DNA of 64,000 nucleotides from JAIOZK01 sp964468645 (GTDB lineage: Bacteria; Bacteroidota; Bacteroidia; Bacteroidales; JAIOZK01), in the NCBI GenBank assembly GCA_964468645.1, contig CAYXUU010000001.1:1-64000 (forward strand). Reading direction: 5' to 3'. Of this stretch, positions 17,226 to 25,681 are shown one piece after another. Position numbers and translations under genes: made by a program. Below the pieces are notes generated by a model that was given only the letters and a program-made list of their open reading frames with translations, made no database searches and had not been told where the DNA came from. The stretch's first letter is position 1. Each line of letters starts with the position of its first letter.

Positions 17226-20200
17226 TCATCTGATCATCAGTTTATTTGAAATCACCAGATCATTTATTTTGAGTTGTATAATATATAATCCGGGAACAAT
17301 ATCATTTGTGTTCAGTTTAATAGTCTGGTTTCCTTTGTAATATGTTTGAACAGGTGTATTTGTAATCATCCTGCCAGACTGATCAAGAACACCAACACGA
17401 ATATTAGATGTGCCCGGCAAATCAATATTAATGTAAGCTATATTATCAGCCGGATTAGGGAAAACCGAAAAATTCAGCTCAAGGTTTGAATTTTTATCAG
17501 AGGGGAATTCTGCAATTGATTTGCTGCTACAACTTGATATAAACTCCCATGGATCAGACCAGCCTCCTGTTCCGGGCTCATCACCCTGTGTCCACCATTT
17601 GTTCTCATAAATATTACCATCCCATGAAACCTGGTTACCGGGGGAGGAATATACTGTATTGACATCCCACAGCGGCACACCACAACTATCAGGATCGAAT
17701 TCAACTATTGAAAACGAAATCGAATCGGTTGAGGTTAACAAACTATCATCTGTTGCACTGGCAATAAGGTTATACGTGCCAAAATCAGGCGGAGTCCAGT
17801 TAATTGAATGTACATAACCAGATGTATTCATCGCTATTATCTGACCGTCAATTTCAATACTCAATGATGACAATTGCCCGTCAAAATCCCAGGCAGTTAC
17901 GTTAATCCCTATTGGATTTAACTGGGATACAACCATTTCTTCACCATCATGTGGCGACGTAATACTCACATTTGGAGGACAGCCCCCACTACAATCGTTA
18001 AACATCGACCAGTTTAATGGTATGGTCCCATTGAGGTAATAATCCTGAACTTTCTGTATCCAGAAATAATCATCTGTAGGAGGATCGCCTATTCCATCTG
18101 TTGAGATACCAACACCAGCCCCAAACAACACGGTGATGATACCGGCATCCTTAACACCCTGCATATGGGATCCCCATGTTATATTATCTCCGGATACCAG
18201 AAGGATTGGGTCATTATAAAGATTCTCCGAGAAGTAAGTTAGCCTGTCGTTGTTGAAAGCAGTATAGGTATCACCAAAGAAAAAATCGGTACTGCTATCT
18301 TCATATTTTGTATTCGTATTGGGTAGGGGATTAAAGGGATTACCTGTATAAGCGCTTATAAATTGTGAATTATTTATATGCCCCACAGGTAACTGCCAGA
18401 GAATAACCGGAAATCCGGAAGTCTGGTAAATTGTTTCAGCAAAGTACAGATAATTCATCCAGTGATCATTATTGAAAAACCATGTTGAATTTGCCGGATC
18501 CGGTGTATTTTGATGTCCCATGGCATCCAAACCATATTTATCAATCGACAGGAAATTGGCATTGTTTGTTAAAACCCCTGATTGAATAGCATATAAGGTT
18601 GTTTGCTCAGAGGCATTATGTATGGTTGCCCTTCCAGCCTCATATCCAAGCTGGTCGGTGATACGAATGACGCCCTGTGGCGCATTGGCCACGGGATATG
18701 CCCAGAGGTTCATTTGCCAGCCATAAAAAATATTGTGACCGTCTGAACGTTTGCCATCAATGGTATTATTGATCCTTTCAACCAGCGACCTCAAATTTCC
18801 TGCGCCCTGGGCGATGCTGTTTTCAGAAACACATGTAGGAAACAGTTCCGGATCGGATGGATTTGCATTCTGCTGAATGTACCCGAGAAAATCCGGCTCC
18901 AGGATAATACCATATAATTCATCCTGCATTACTGTTTTAACCTTGTTCAGGAACAGGTTCAGGTCATCAAAATAGGCCGTCATATACGTTGGATCATTTA
19001 CATGTATAGAATCGACATAAAAGCTTTCCCCGCCATCGGGAATATTATAATAAACAAAGAAAGGGATCAATCCGTGTCGAAGGCTTTCCGTTGCAAAGGT
19101 TTCAGGCCGGTTTGGGCCCCAGCTTTGCCATCCGGTAAACGGGCCCCCATTAATATAAATATATCTTATATCCATCGACTTGTTCATTTGTCCGGCATTG
19201 ACATCTTTCCAGAAAGCAAGATCCCCCGCTATGTCTTCCGAAACGGAACCAACAGACAGATAATCCGGCAATCCGGGAATGGAGCCATCTGTATGATTTA
19301 TACGTAATCCCATATAATAATCCTGGCCACCGGAGGTGATCTTCAAGCCGGTTCTTCCGGGATTTAATCCCGAAAAAGAAACCTCATTGCCATTAACAGA
19401 GATACTTACAACATTTAAATTCCTTGATAGAACACCCGATATATTCTGGTTAAAAATGTATGTCTGTGTATCCCCCTGGTCAATATTGATTTGCAGGGGT
19501 AAACCAGAAAGTGTGAGATAATTACTTCCACCACCACCGCCTTCTTCTATAATAATCTGTGTATTGTCCGTAGCTGTGAGGTTATCATTATCTGTAGCTG
19601 TTGCAATAATGGTAAAAGTCCCGCTTGTAACGGGCGTCCATTCGGCCTGCCACGTTGAACCGCTGTTATTGGTCGCAGGAATGATCAGTCCGTCAATATT
19701 ATATTCTACCCCAGTAATGTTGCCATCTGTATCTGTGGCGTTGGCAATTAAGGTAATCAAGGTATTGACCTGGAATGATGTTCCGCTTGCAGGTGATGTA
19801 ATACTTATAGTTGGCGGTACAGGGTTTCCACCACCACCGAAAGATACCGGCAGTCCATTCAAATAAGCATTGGTTGGTGGAAAGATAGATCCGGAATAAT
19901 TAGCATTAAAACCAAAAGAAACACTTGCCCCCGGATTAATTGTTCCGTTCCAGCTTGCGTTGGTCGTTGTATAACCTTGAGACTGGCTGCCCGACCATGA
20001 GCTGACATTCCAGACAGATGTAATATCGGCCATGAGATCAAAGTCGAAATCCCAACCATTGACAGGTACCGTTCCATTGTTTGATAACGTAATATCTGCC
20101 GTATATCCGCTTCCCCAGTCAGAAGAAACATTAAATACGCCCGAGATAACACTGCTGTTATTGTTTTGAATGGATATTTGTACATCATCGGTTGCGGTCA

Positions 20201-20858
20201 GGTTATCATTATCTGTAGCTATAGCCGAAATTGTTATAGCCCCAATTGTACCGGAGACCCAGCTTGCTTGCCAGGTCGAACCACTGCTGTTTGAGGCCGG
20301 AATAATTTGACCGTTAATGTTAAAATCCACACCGGCAATGGTGCCATCCGAATCATTCGCATCAGCTTCCAGGGCAATGGTATTTCCCATTACATAATAT
20401 GCACCATTAACCGGTGATATTATCGAAATTGTTGGTGGTGAAGGGCCACCTCCGCCCCCACCAAAGGAAACAGGTATCCCGTTCAGAAAAGCATTATCAG
20501 GAGGGGTTATCGATCCGGAATAATTTGCACAGTATCCTATGGTTACACTTCCTCCCGGATTGATTGTACCATTCCATCCTGCGTTTGTAGCTGTATAACC
20601 CTGAGCCTGGTTTCCCGACCATGTTCCTGCATTCCATAATGTTGTTATATCGGCAGATAGGTCAAAAACAAAAACCCAATCGTTGATTGTTGTACTACCG
20701 TTGTTGGTCAGGGTAATATCAGCACAATATCCTGATCCCCAATCAGAAGTAACATTAAAATCGCCGTTAATGGGCTGGCCGTTTAAATTGCCATTAATAG
20801 ATATTAATCCGGCAAATAATATCACCGGTAAAAGAATAGCCTTGTATTTCATGATCAT
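17226..20858 (-). CDS. Secreted multimodular polysaccharidase-like protein (CBM2 x2, CBM5/12, T9SS)
   Basis: About 1210 residues (ATG at 20858; an ATG at 20852 is equally possible). Order of modules: signal peptide; CBM2 (~28-140, 'WGSGYCADITLTNNG', 'WNGTINPGGSVTIGY'); Ig-like (~145-235); second CBM2 (~238-350); second Ig-like (~355-445); a beta-rich linker (~450-545); a ~400-residue region with TIM-barrel-like strands ('LYGIILEPDFLGYIQQ', 'NFLSIDKYGLDAMG', 'GFPVILWQLPVGH'); third Ig-like (~965-1055); CBM5/12 ('VSWDGNIYENKWWTQGDEPG'); and a T9SS sorting domain ('VFPNPADNIAYINI'). CBM2 and CBM5/12 bind cellulose or chitin. The catalytic-looking region does not match a glycoside hydrolase family I can name. 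Confidence 0.85.
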   Translation of the reverse strand: MIMKYKAILLPVILFAGLISINGNLNGQPINGDFNVTSDWGSGYCADITLTNNGSTTINDWVFVFDLSADITTLWNAGTWSGNQAQGYTATNAGWNGTINPGGSVTIGYCANYSGSITPPDNAFLNGIPVSFGGGGGGPSPPTISIISPVNGAYYVMGNTIALEADANDSDGTIAGVDFNINGQIIPASNSSGSTWQASWVSGTIGAITISAIATDNDNLTATDDVQISIQNNNSSVISGVFNVSSDWGSGYTADITLSNNGTVPVNGWDFDFDLMADITSVWNVSSWSGSQSQGYTTTNASWNGTINPGASVSFGFNANYSGSIFPPTNAYLNGLPVSFGGGGNPVPPTISITSPASGTSFQVNTLITLIANATDTDGNITGVEYNIDGLIIPATNNSGSTWQAEWTPVTSGTFTIIATATDNDNLTATDNTQIIIEEGGGGGSNYLTLSGLPLQINIDQGDTQTYIFNQNISGVLSRNLNVVSISVNGNEVSFSGLNPGRTGLKITSGGQDYYMGLRINHTDGSIPGLPDYLSVGSVSEDIAGDLAFWKDVNAGQMNKSMDIRYIYINGGPFTGWQSWGPNRPETFATESLRHGLIPFFVYYNIPDGGESFYVDSIHVNDPTYMTAYFDDLNLFLNKVKTVMQDELYGIILEPDFLGYIQQNANPSDPELFPTCVSENSIAQGAGNLRSLVERINNTIDGKRSDGHNIFYGWQMNLWAYPVANAPQGVIRITDQLGYEAGRATIHNASEQTTLYAIQSGVLTNNANFLSIDKYGLDAMGHQNTPDPANSTWFFNNDHWMNYLYFAETIYQTSGFPVILWQLPVGHINNSQFISAYTGNPFNPLPNTNTKYEDSSTDFFFGDTYTAFNNDRLTYFSENLYNDPILLVSGDNITWGSHMQGVKDAGIITVLFGAGVGISTDGIGDPPTDDYFWIQKVQDYYLNGTIPLNWSMFNDCSGGCPPNVSITSPHDGEEMVVSQLNPIGINVTAWDFDGQLSSLSIEIDGQIIAMNTSGYVHSINWTPPDFGTYNLIASATDDSLLTSTDSISFSIVEFDPDSCGVPLWDVNTVYSSPGNQVSWDGNIYENKWWTQGDEPGTGGWSDPWEFISSCSSKSIAEFPSDKNSNLELNFSVFPNPADNIAYINIDLPGTSNIRVGVLDQSGRMITNTPVQTYYKGNQTIKLNTNDIVPGLYIIQLKINDLVISNKLMIR

Positions 20859-20942
20859 TATGTTTTAGGTTAGTAATTTGCACCCAATTGATAAACGGGA
20901 AGAAACCACTACATAATGCTTTATACTACAGCATTTTAAGAA

Positions 20943-20970
20943 CTCTTAACAGTTTTAACAGTTTTTAACA
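20943..20970. promoter_or_regulatory. Tandem TTAAC repeats upstream of the polysaccharidase-like gene
   Basis: Three TTAAC words end at 20950, 20959 and 20969, separated by AGTTT/GTTTT, a spacing of 9-10 bp. They lie about 85-110 bp upstream of the minus-strand gene, where a regulator could bind on one face of the helix. Function not established. Confidence 0.35.
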
Positions 20971-21148
20971 AAAAAGCTGGTAATGTAATTTTTACAACTG
21001 GCCGAGTCCACGGATTGCTTCTTTTCCTATACCTGCAAAATTGGGGATGTAGGCATTGGTTACAAATGAACCTGAAAAGCTGTCATTCTACGGTTTTTGA
21101 AATTCTGTTGATTCAGGGGAAGCCACAGGATTTTGAATTGATATTTTA

Positions 21149-21780
21149 TTAGTTTGTCTTCGTCGGGAATTGAATGATTTTACCGGAATAGTTTTCCGGT
21201 ATGCTTAGCCCGAAATCCGCAAATTTTGAGGAAAGGTAATTGAACAGGGGTTTTTCATCAAGATACTGAAGTTTTATAACCCTGGCCAGCCTGTAGAAAG
21301 GTGAGTTGCCCCTTATATACAGATTTTGCATGACCGATTCATAGCTTCCTGAAAATAGATAGGTACTATGGACATGATGTTGTATTTTCGATCTGAATAG
21401 CTTGACAAGGTTGCCTTTGGGATCGAATTTGATGATATCGCCAAACTCATCATAGGCGCATACCATTTTCTTTTTGTGTTTTTTGCAGATATAAATTGCC
21501 TGTGCAGTTTATGGTTTTTAAGTACATTTTCTGTAATTGCAGAAGAAAGAAGGTCGAGGATAGGATTGGTGAAAACATTAACGAAAGCGGTGTAATAACC
21601 CTGTTCTGTCAGCCTGCTGAGCGCCTCAAGAACCAGCGAAGTTTTACCGAACCTGCGGGGGGCAATGAGCACAACGCTTTGGCCCATTTTCATATATTCC
21701 ATTAGCAGGGCAAGCTCTTCTTCCCTGCCGATAAAGTCTTGTCCGGTGACTGGTTTACCTACCTGCTGCATATACATCAT
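21149..21780 (-). pseudogene. Remnant of an archaeal-type AAA ATPase gene (deleted and frameshifted)
   Basis: Reading from 21780, the frame encodes 'VTGQDFIGREEELALL' and the Walker A 'APRRFGKTSLVLEAL', followed by 'GYYTAFVNVFTNPILDLLSSA', then goes out of frame near 21470. The other frame (21466 to 21149) continues with 'VCAYDEFGDIIKFDPKGNL' (Walker B), 'YLFSGSYESVMQNLYI' and 'RLARVIKLQYLDEKPLFNYL', then stops at 'IIQFPTKTN'. Intact members are roughly 350-400 residues; here the middle (between ~110 and the Walker B strand) and the C-terminal domain are missing. The family is a PF01637-like, often mobile, ATPase. It is upstream of and divergent from glnS. Confidence 0.75.
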
Positions 21781-21946
21781 GTTGTATGATACAAAAGTAT
21801 GTATTGTTATTTTAATACATAAATGTGTATGATACGGTTTTCCGTATTGCTATTAGTATAAGAAACTCTATGCTGTAAAAACAAGATTTTCTGATTATTT
21901 TTGCAACATATTGGTACGCCATTGAATAAATAACGATGTTAAACAT

Positions 21947-23650
21947 ATGAACAATTTAGATAAAATCAAGGAAAACAAAAATAAAGGATCCCTTAACTTC
22001 CTGGAACAGATCATCAAAGAAGATCTGGAAAATGGAAAAAACGAAAAGCGTGTACATACAAGGTTTCCACCTGAACCTAATGGATACCTTCATATTGGTC
22101 ATGCCAAATCCATTTGCCTGAATTTCGGCCTGGCAGAAAAATATAATGGTATGTGCAATCTTCGCTTTGATGATACCAATCCCACTAAAGAGGAGGTAGA
22201 ATATGTTGATTCAATTAAAGAAGATGTACACTGGCTTGGATTTGACTGGGAGGGCAGGGAATATTATGCCTCAGATTACTTTGACCAGTTGTATGAATGG
22301 GCTGTGATAATGATCAAAAAGGGGGTAGCCTATGTTTGTGACCTTGACCAGGGGGATTTTGCGCGGAATTACAGGGGAACCGTTACCAGGTCAGGCAAAC
22401 CCAGCCCATATCGCAAACGTAGTGTTGAAGAAAACCTGGATCTTTTTGAGAGAATGAAGAAAGGCGAATTTCCTGATGGAACAAAAGTTTTAAGGGCCAG
22501 GATTGACATGGCCTCTCCAAATATGCTTTTAAGGGATCCTGCATTATACAGGATCAAACATGCCCATCATCATCGTACCGGCGACCGGTGGTGTATTTAC
22601 CCCATGTATGATTATGCCCATGGTCAGTCGGATTATATAGAGGGGATAACACACTCGATCTGCACCCTTGAATTTGATGCCCACAGGCCCTTATATGACT
22701 GGCTGCTTGACCAGATCGCTGAAGGGGATTACCGGCCACATCAATATGAGTTTGCCCGTTTAAATCTTACCTATACCATCATGAGTAAGCGTAAGCTCCT
22801 TGAACTTGTTACCGAAGGTTTTGTTAACGGATGGGATGATCCCAGGATGCCGTCAATATCTGGTCTGAGAAGAAGGGGTTATACCCCGGAATCGATAAGG
22901 TATTTTGCTGATAAAGTTGGTGTTGCCAAACGAGACAATGTGATTGATGTGGCACTTTTGGAACACAGTATTCGGGAGGACCTGAATAAAAAAGCACAGC
23001 GTATTATGGCTGTATTAAATCCTGTTAAAGTTGTCATTGATAATTATCCTGAAGGTACCGTTGAAGAAATGGATGCTGTCAACAATCCTGAGGATGAAGG
23101 TATGGGAAAGAGAAAAGTTCCTTTTACCCGGGAGATCTATATTGAACGGGATGATTTTATGGAAGATCCCCCGCGTAAATTTTTCCGCCTTTCCCCTGGC
23201 AACGAAGTTCGTTTAAGGTATGGATATATCGTTAAGTGTGTTGGCGTTGATAAAGATGAAAATGGAAGGATAGAAACCATTCACTGTACCTATGATCCGG
23301 AAACAAAAAGCGGAACAGGCAATGTTCAACGCAAGGTTAAAGGGACAATACACTGGGTTTCTGCCAGTCATGCCCTGGATGCAGAGGTCAGATTATACGA
23401 TCGTTTATTCAGTAATGAAAACCCGGATGAAGCTGAAGAGGGTAAGGATTTCAGATCGAACATTAATCCCGATTCTTTAAAAACCGTTAAAGCTAAAATT
23501 GAGCCATTTATAAAGGGAGTAAAACCTTCGGATAAATTTCAGTTTGAACGTCTGGGTTATTTTTGTGTGGATAAGGATTCGTTGGCCGGCAAACTTGTAT
23601 TCAACAGGACCGTGACTTTGAGGGATAGCTGGGTGAGGAGAAATAGATAG
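21947..23650 (+). CDS. glnS: Glutamine--tRNA ligase
   Basis: 567 residues, the normal GlnRS length. It charges tRNA-Gln with glutamine in the cytoplasm. Class I motifs are intact: HIGHAKS (residues ~50-56) and IMSKRKL (the KMSKS loop). Also seen are 'RFPPEPNGYLHIGHAKS' and 'YPMYDYAHGQSDYIEG', GlnRS signatures distinguishing it from GluRS, plus the two beta-barrel anticodon-binding domains at the C-terminus ('RDDFMEDPPRKFFRLSPG', 'ERLGYFCVDKDS'). A -7-like TATTTTTG is at 21896-21903. tRNA-Gln lies 154 bp downstream. The presence of GlnRS means this cell can charge tRNA-Gln directly. Confidence 0.97.
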   Translation: MNNLDKIKENKNKGSLNFLEQIIKEDLENGKNEKRVHTRFPPEPNGYLHIGHAKSICLNFGLAEKYNGMCNLRFDDTNPTKEEVEYVDSIKEDVHWLGFDWEGREYYASDYFDQLYEWAVIMIKKGVAYVCDLDQGDFARNYRGTVTRSGKPSPYRKRSVEENLDLFERMKKGEFPDGTKVLRARIDMASPNMLLRDPALYRIKHAHHHRTGDRWCIYPMYDYAHGQSDYIEGITHSICTLEFDAHRPLYDWLLDQIAEGDYRPHQYEFARLNLTYTIMSKRKLLELVTEGFVNGWDDPRMPSISGLRRRGYTPESIRYFADKVGVAKRDNVIDVALLEHSIREDLNKKAQRIMAVLNPVKVVIDNYPEGTVEEMDAVNNPEDEGMGKRKVPFTREIYIERDDFMEDPPRKFFRLSPGNEVRLRYGYIVKCVGVDKDENGRIETIHCTYDPETKSGTGNVQRKVKGTIHWVSASHALDAEVRLYDRLFSNENPDEAEEGKDFRSNINPDSLKTVKAKIEPFIKGVKPSDKFQFERLGYFCVDKDSLAGKLVFNRTVTLRDSWVRRNR

Positions 23651-23660
23651 ATGGTGATTA

Positions 23661-23699
23661 ATCTGTGACAAACAATATTAAGCCACAGATGTCACAGAT
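23661..23699. terminator. Inverted repeat downstream of glnS
   Basis: ATCTGTGACA (23661-23670) and TGTCACAGAT (23690-23699) are perfect inverted repeats starting 10 bp after the stop codon. The words are of the 'CACAGATnnCACAGAT' intergenic-repeat type; a terminator role is possible. Confidence 0.4.
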
Positions 23700-23786
23700 A
23701 ATAATACAATATCAACTGGTGTCCCTTAATCATTTAACTACAAATATTACGTCCCCTGATCCCTTGCGTATTTTATCCAATTATAA

Positions 23787-23794
23787 TATCTTTG
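23787..23794 (+). promoter_or_regulatory. -7 element (TATCTTTG) of tRNA-Gln
   Basis: Exact TAnnTTTG match 9 bp upstream of the tRNA. A CTTG at 23763-23766 is about 20 bp further upstream, close to the -33 TTTG spacing of the phylum's primary sigma factor. Confidence 0.6.
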
Positions 23795-23803
23795 CAGGCT
23801 CAT

Positions 23804-23876
23804 TGCCCGATGGTGGAATTGGCAACACGTCTGACTCTGGATCAGAAGATTCTAGGTTCGAACCCTAGTCGGGCAA
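23804..23876 (+). tRNA. tRNA-Gln (anticodon CTG)
   Basis: Acceptor TGCCCGA pairs with TCGGGCA, giving the weak U1-A72 pair that is typical of glutamine tRNAs. Anticodon stem TCTGA/TCAGA with loop CTCTGGA (anticodon CTG, reads CAG). T-arm AGGTTCGAACCCT, discriminator A. CCA is not encoded. It lies directly downstream of glnS in the same orientation. Confidence 0.95.
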
Positions 23877-23877
23877 C

Positions 23878-23904
23878 AAAGGCCTCTCGTAAGTGGGGCC
23901 TTTT
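23878..23904 (+). terminator. Hairpin after tRNA-Gln
   Basis: AAAGGCC...GGCCTTTT stem of 7 bp with a 12-nt loop and a short T-run, directly after the tRNA. Confidence 0.6.
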
Positions 23905-23944
23905 GCATACCAGGGTGAGAAGTTTATCCTGAACTTGTCGAAAG

Positions 23945-23992
23945 GAACCGTAGTCGGACAACAAAGGCCTCGTATTTTTACGGGACCTTTAT
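23945..23992 (+). repeat. Duplicate of the tRNA-Gln 3' end and its terminator
   Basis: AACCGTAGTCGGACAACA (23945-23962) repeats the T-arm and acceptor end of tRNA-Gln with two substitutions, and the following 'AAGGCCTCGT...ACGGGACCTTT' repeats the terminator; even 'CCAGGGTGA' recurs after both. It sits ~85 bp after the original. It is not a functional tRNA. Confidence 0.7.
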
Positions 23993-24193
23993 GTTTTCCA
24001 GGGTGAAAGGAGGGATTAATTCCCCGCCTAGCCTCAGGCTAAAGCGATTGAAATTATTCCTGCTTGATACCCCGCTGTTCTGCAGCAGGGTAGTTCATTT
24101 ATGTTTTTGAATAAAACATCTCGTGTTATTTTTGAATAACTTTGCATAAGAAATCGACAGATATTGTGTTAATAAAGTATAAATTAATTTGTT

Positions 24194-25672
24194 ATGAAAA
24201 ACACAGCTCTTTCTTTGGTGTTGGGATTAAGCATTCTGTTATTTGTCTCATCCTGTAACGACAGGTTTGAAGTTGATCCACCGGGAGATATCCTGGGTTA
24301 TGGATTGATCAATCCCAGCCTGGATGAACTTCAGGAATTTTTTGATGATGGATACAAAATTGTTGAAGGAAATATAGAACTTGACGGAATTGCCGGTTTG
24401 ACTAACCTTTCAACACTGGGAAATTTAACCGAAATAAGAGGTTCCTTTATTGTTAAAAATAATAATGAACTGACTGTGTTTACCGGTGTAAACAAATTGA
24501 ATAAAATCGGCGGTGAACTTGAAATTGCGGGCAACAACATCCTGACAAGTATTCATGCACTTGAAGACCTTGATTCGATAGGAAGCCATACTACAATAAG
24601 CAACAACAGCAAATTAAACAGTTTTCAAGGGTTGAATAACCTGAAATATATTGGCGGTGTATTCATCATTGAAAACAATGAAATACTTCAAAACCTTGAA
24701 GGACTGGAAAGCCTGGAAGCTTTAGACCTGAATTTACAAATCCTGAATAATGCCAGTCTCACCAGCCTGAGCGGCCTGGATAATCTGCAGGCAATAGGCG
24801 GATATTTAACCATTGATAATAATAAACTATCATACCTCGCAGGCCTGAACAAACTTAAGTCGATTGGCGACGATCTGAATATTATTAATAACGATCATCT
24901 TGCAAGCCTTCAGGGATTGAATCAGCTCCAATCAATAGGTGGTTACCTTAAACTGGAAGAAAGCGATAAACTCTCCAACCTTGATGGCCTGGATAAACTA
25001 CTTGATATCGGAGGGGGGATTATCATAAAGTTCTGTGATCTTATTATAAACCTTCAGGGTTTGAAAATACAGAATACTTACAGTGGTAATATCCTTATTG
25101 AAAGCAACGATAATTTGTTTAACCTGCAGGGCCTGGAGAACCTGAATTCAATTGATGGAGGTTTAATCGTCGGGTATTGCAATAAGTTTTCGAGTTTCCA
25201 GGGTCTTGAAAACCTCAACAGTATCACCCAACACCTGAGTATTTACCAGTGTGAGGATCTTATAAATTTTGAAGGCATGAATGCACTTACAACTGTTGGA
25301 GGGGATCTGTCTATAGGTATTAATAGCAAGCTTGAAAATTTTGCAGGATTAAATTCACTGGGGTCCATTGGCGGATATCTGTCAATTGGCAACAACAACA
25401 GCCTTGTTAACCTGACGGGTTTAAACACCTTACAATCTATAGAAGGGGATTTGCTGATCAGCAACAATAACAACCTTGAAAGCCTTGATGGGCTCGACAA
25501 TGTACAATCGGTGGGTGGCGATTTAAAGGTCGAAAACAATCTCAGCCTTTCTGATCTCTGCGGCATACAAAATTTACTGACAATCAGCGGGGTTGGAGGG
25601 GGAATATTAATATCAGGAAACCTGTTTAACCCTTCTGTTGCAGATATAATAAGTGGCAGTTGTAGTTTATAG
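24194..25672 (+). CDS. Leucine-rich / receptor-L-type repeat lipoprotein
   Basis: 492 residues. Lipobox 'LLFVSSC' (Cys21). After a short spacer, residues ~60-470 are about 18 tandem repeats of ~23 residues: 'L-x-G-L-x-x-L-x-x-I-G-G-x-L-x-I-x-x-N-x-x-L'. This is a solenoid of parallel beta strands of the receptor L-domain/LRR type, expected on the cell surface. A few repeats (for example 'ILIESNDNLFNLQGLENLNS') are near-identical at the protein level, implying recent duplication or selection for periodicity. No T9SS domain. Likely a ligand- or host-surface-binding lipoprotein (inference). Confidence 0.82.
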   Translation: MKNTALSLVLGLSILLFVSSCNDRFEVDPPGDILGYGLINPSLDELQEFFDDGYKIVEGNIELDGIAGLTNLSTLGNLTEIRGSFIVKNNNELTVFTGVNKLNKIGGELEIAGNNILTSIHALEDLDSIGSHTTISNNSKLNSFQGLNNLKYIGGVFIIENNEILQNLEGLESLEALDLNLQILNNASLTSLSGLDNLQAIGGYLTIDNNKLSYLAGLNKLKSIGDDLNIINNDHLASLQGLNQLQSIGGYLKLEESDKLSNLDGLDKLLDIGGGIIIKFCDLIINLQGLKIQNTYSGNILIESNDNLFNLQGLENLNSIDGGLIVGYCNKFSSFQGLENLNSITQHLSIYQCEDLINFEGMNALTTVGGDLSIGINSKLENFAGLNSLGSIGGYLSIGNNNSLVNLTGLNTLQSIEGDLLISNNNNLESLDGLDNVQSVGGDLKVENNLSLSDLCGIQNLLTISGVGGGILISGNLFNPSVADIISGSCSL

Positions 25673-25681
25673 AAGCTGTAA

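Noticed and set aside
24194..25672. DNA repeats as a CRISPR-like array
   Set aside because: Repeats encode a protein solenoid; no spacer-repeat structure or cas genes.
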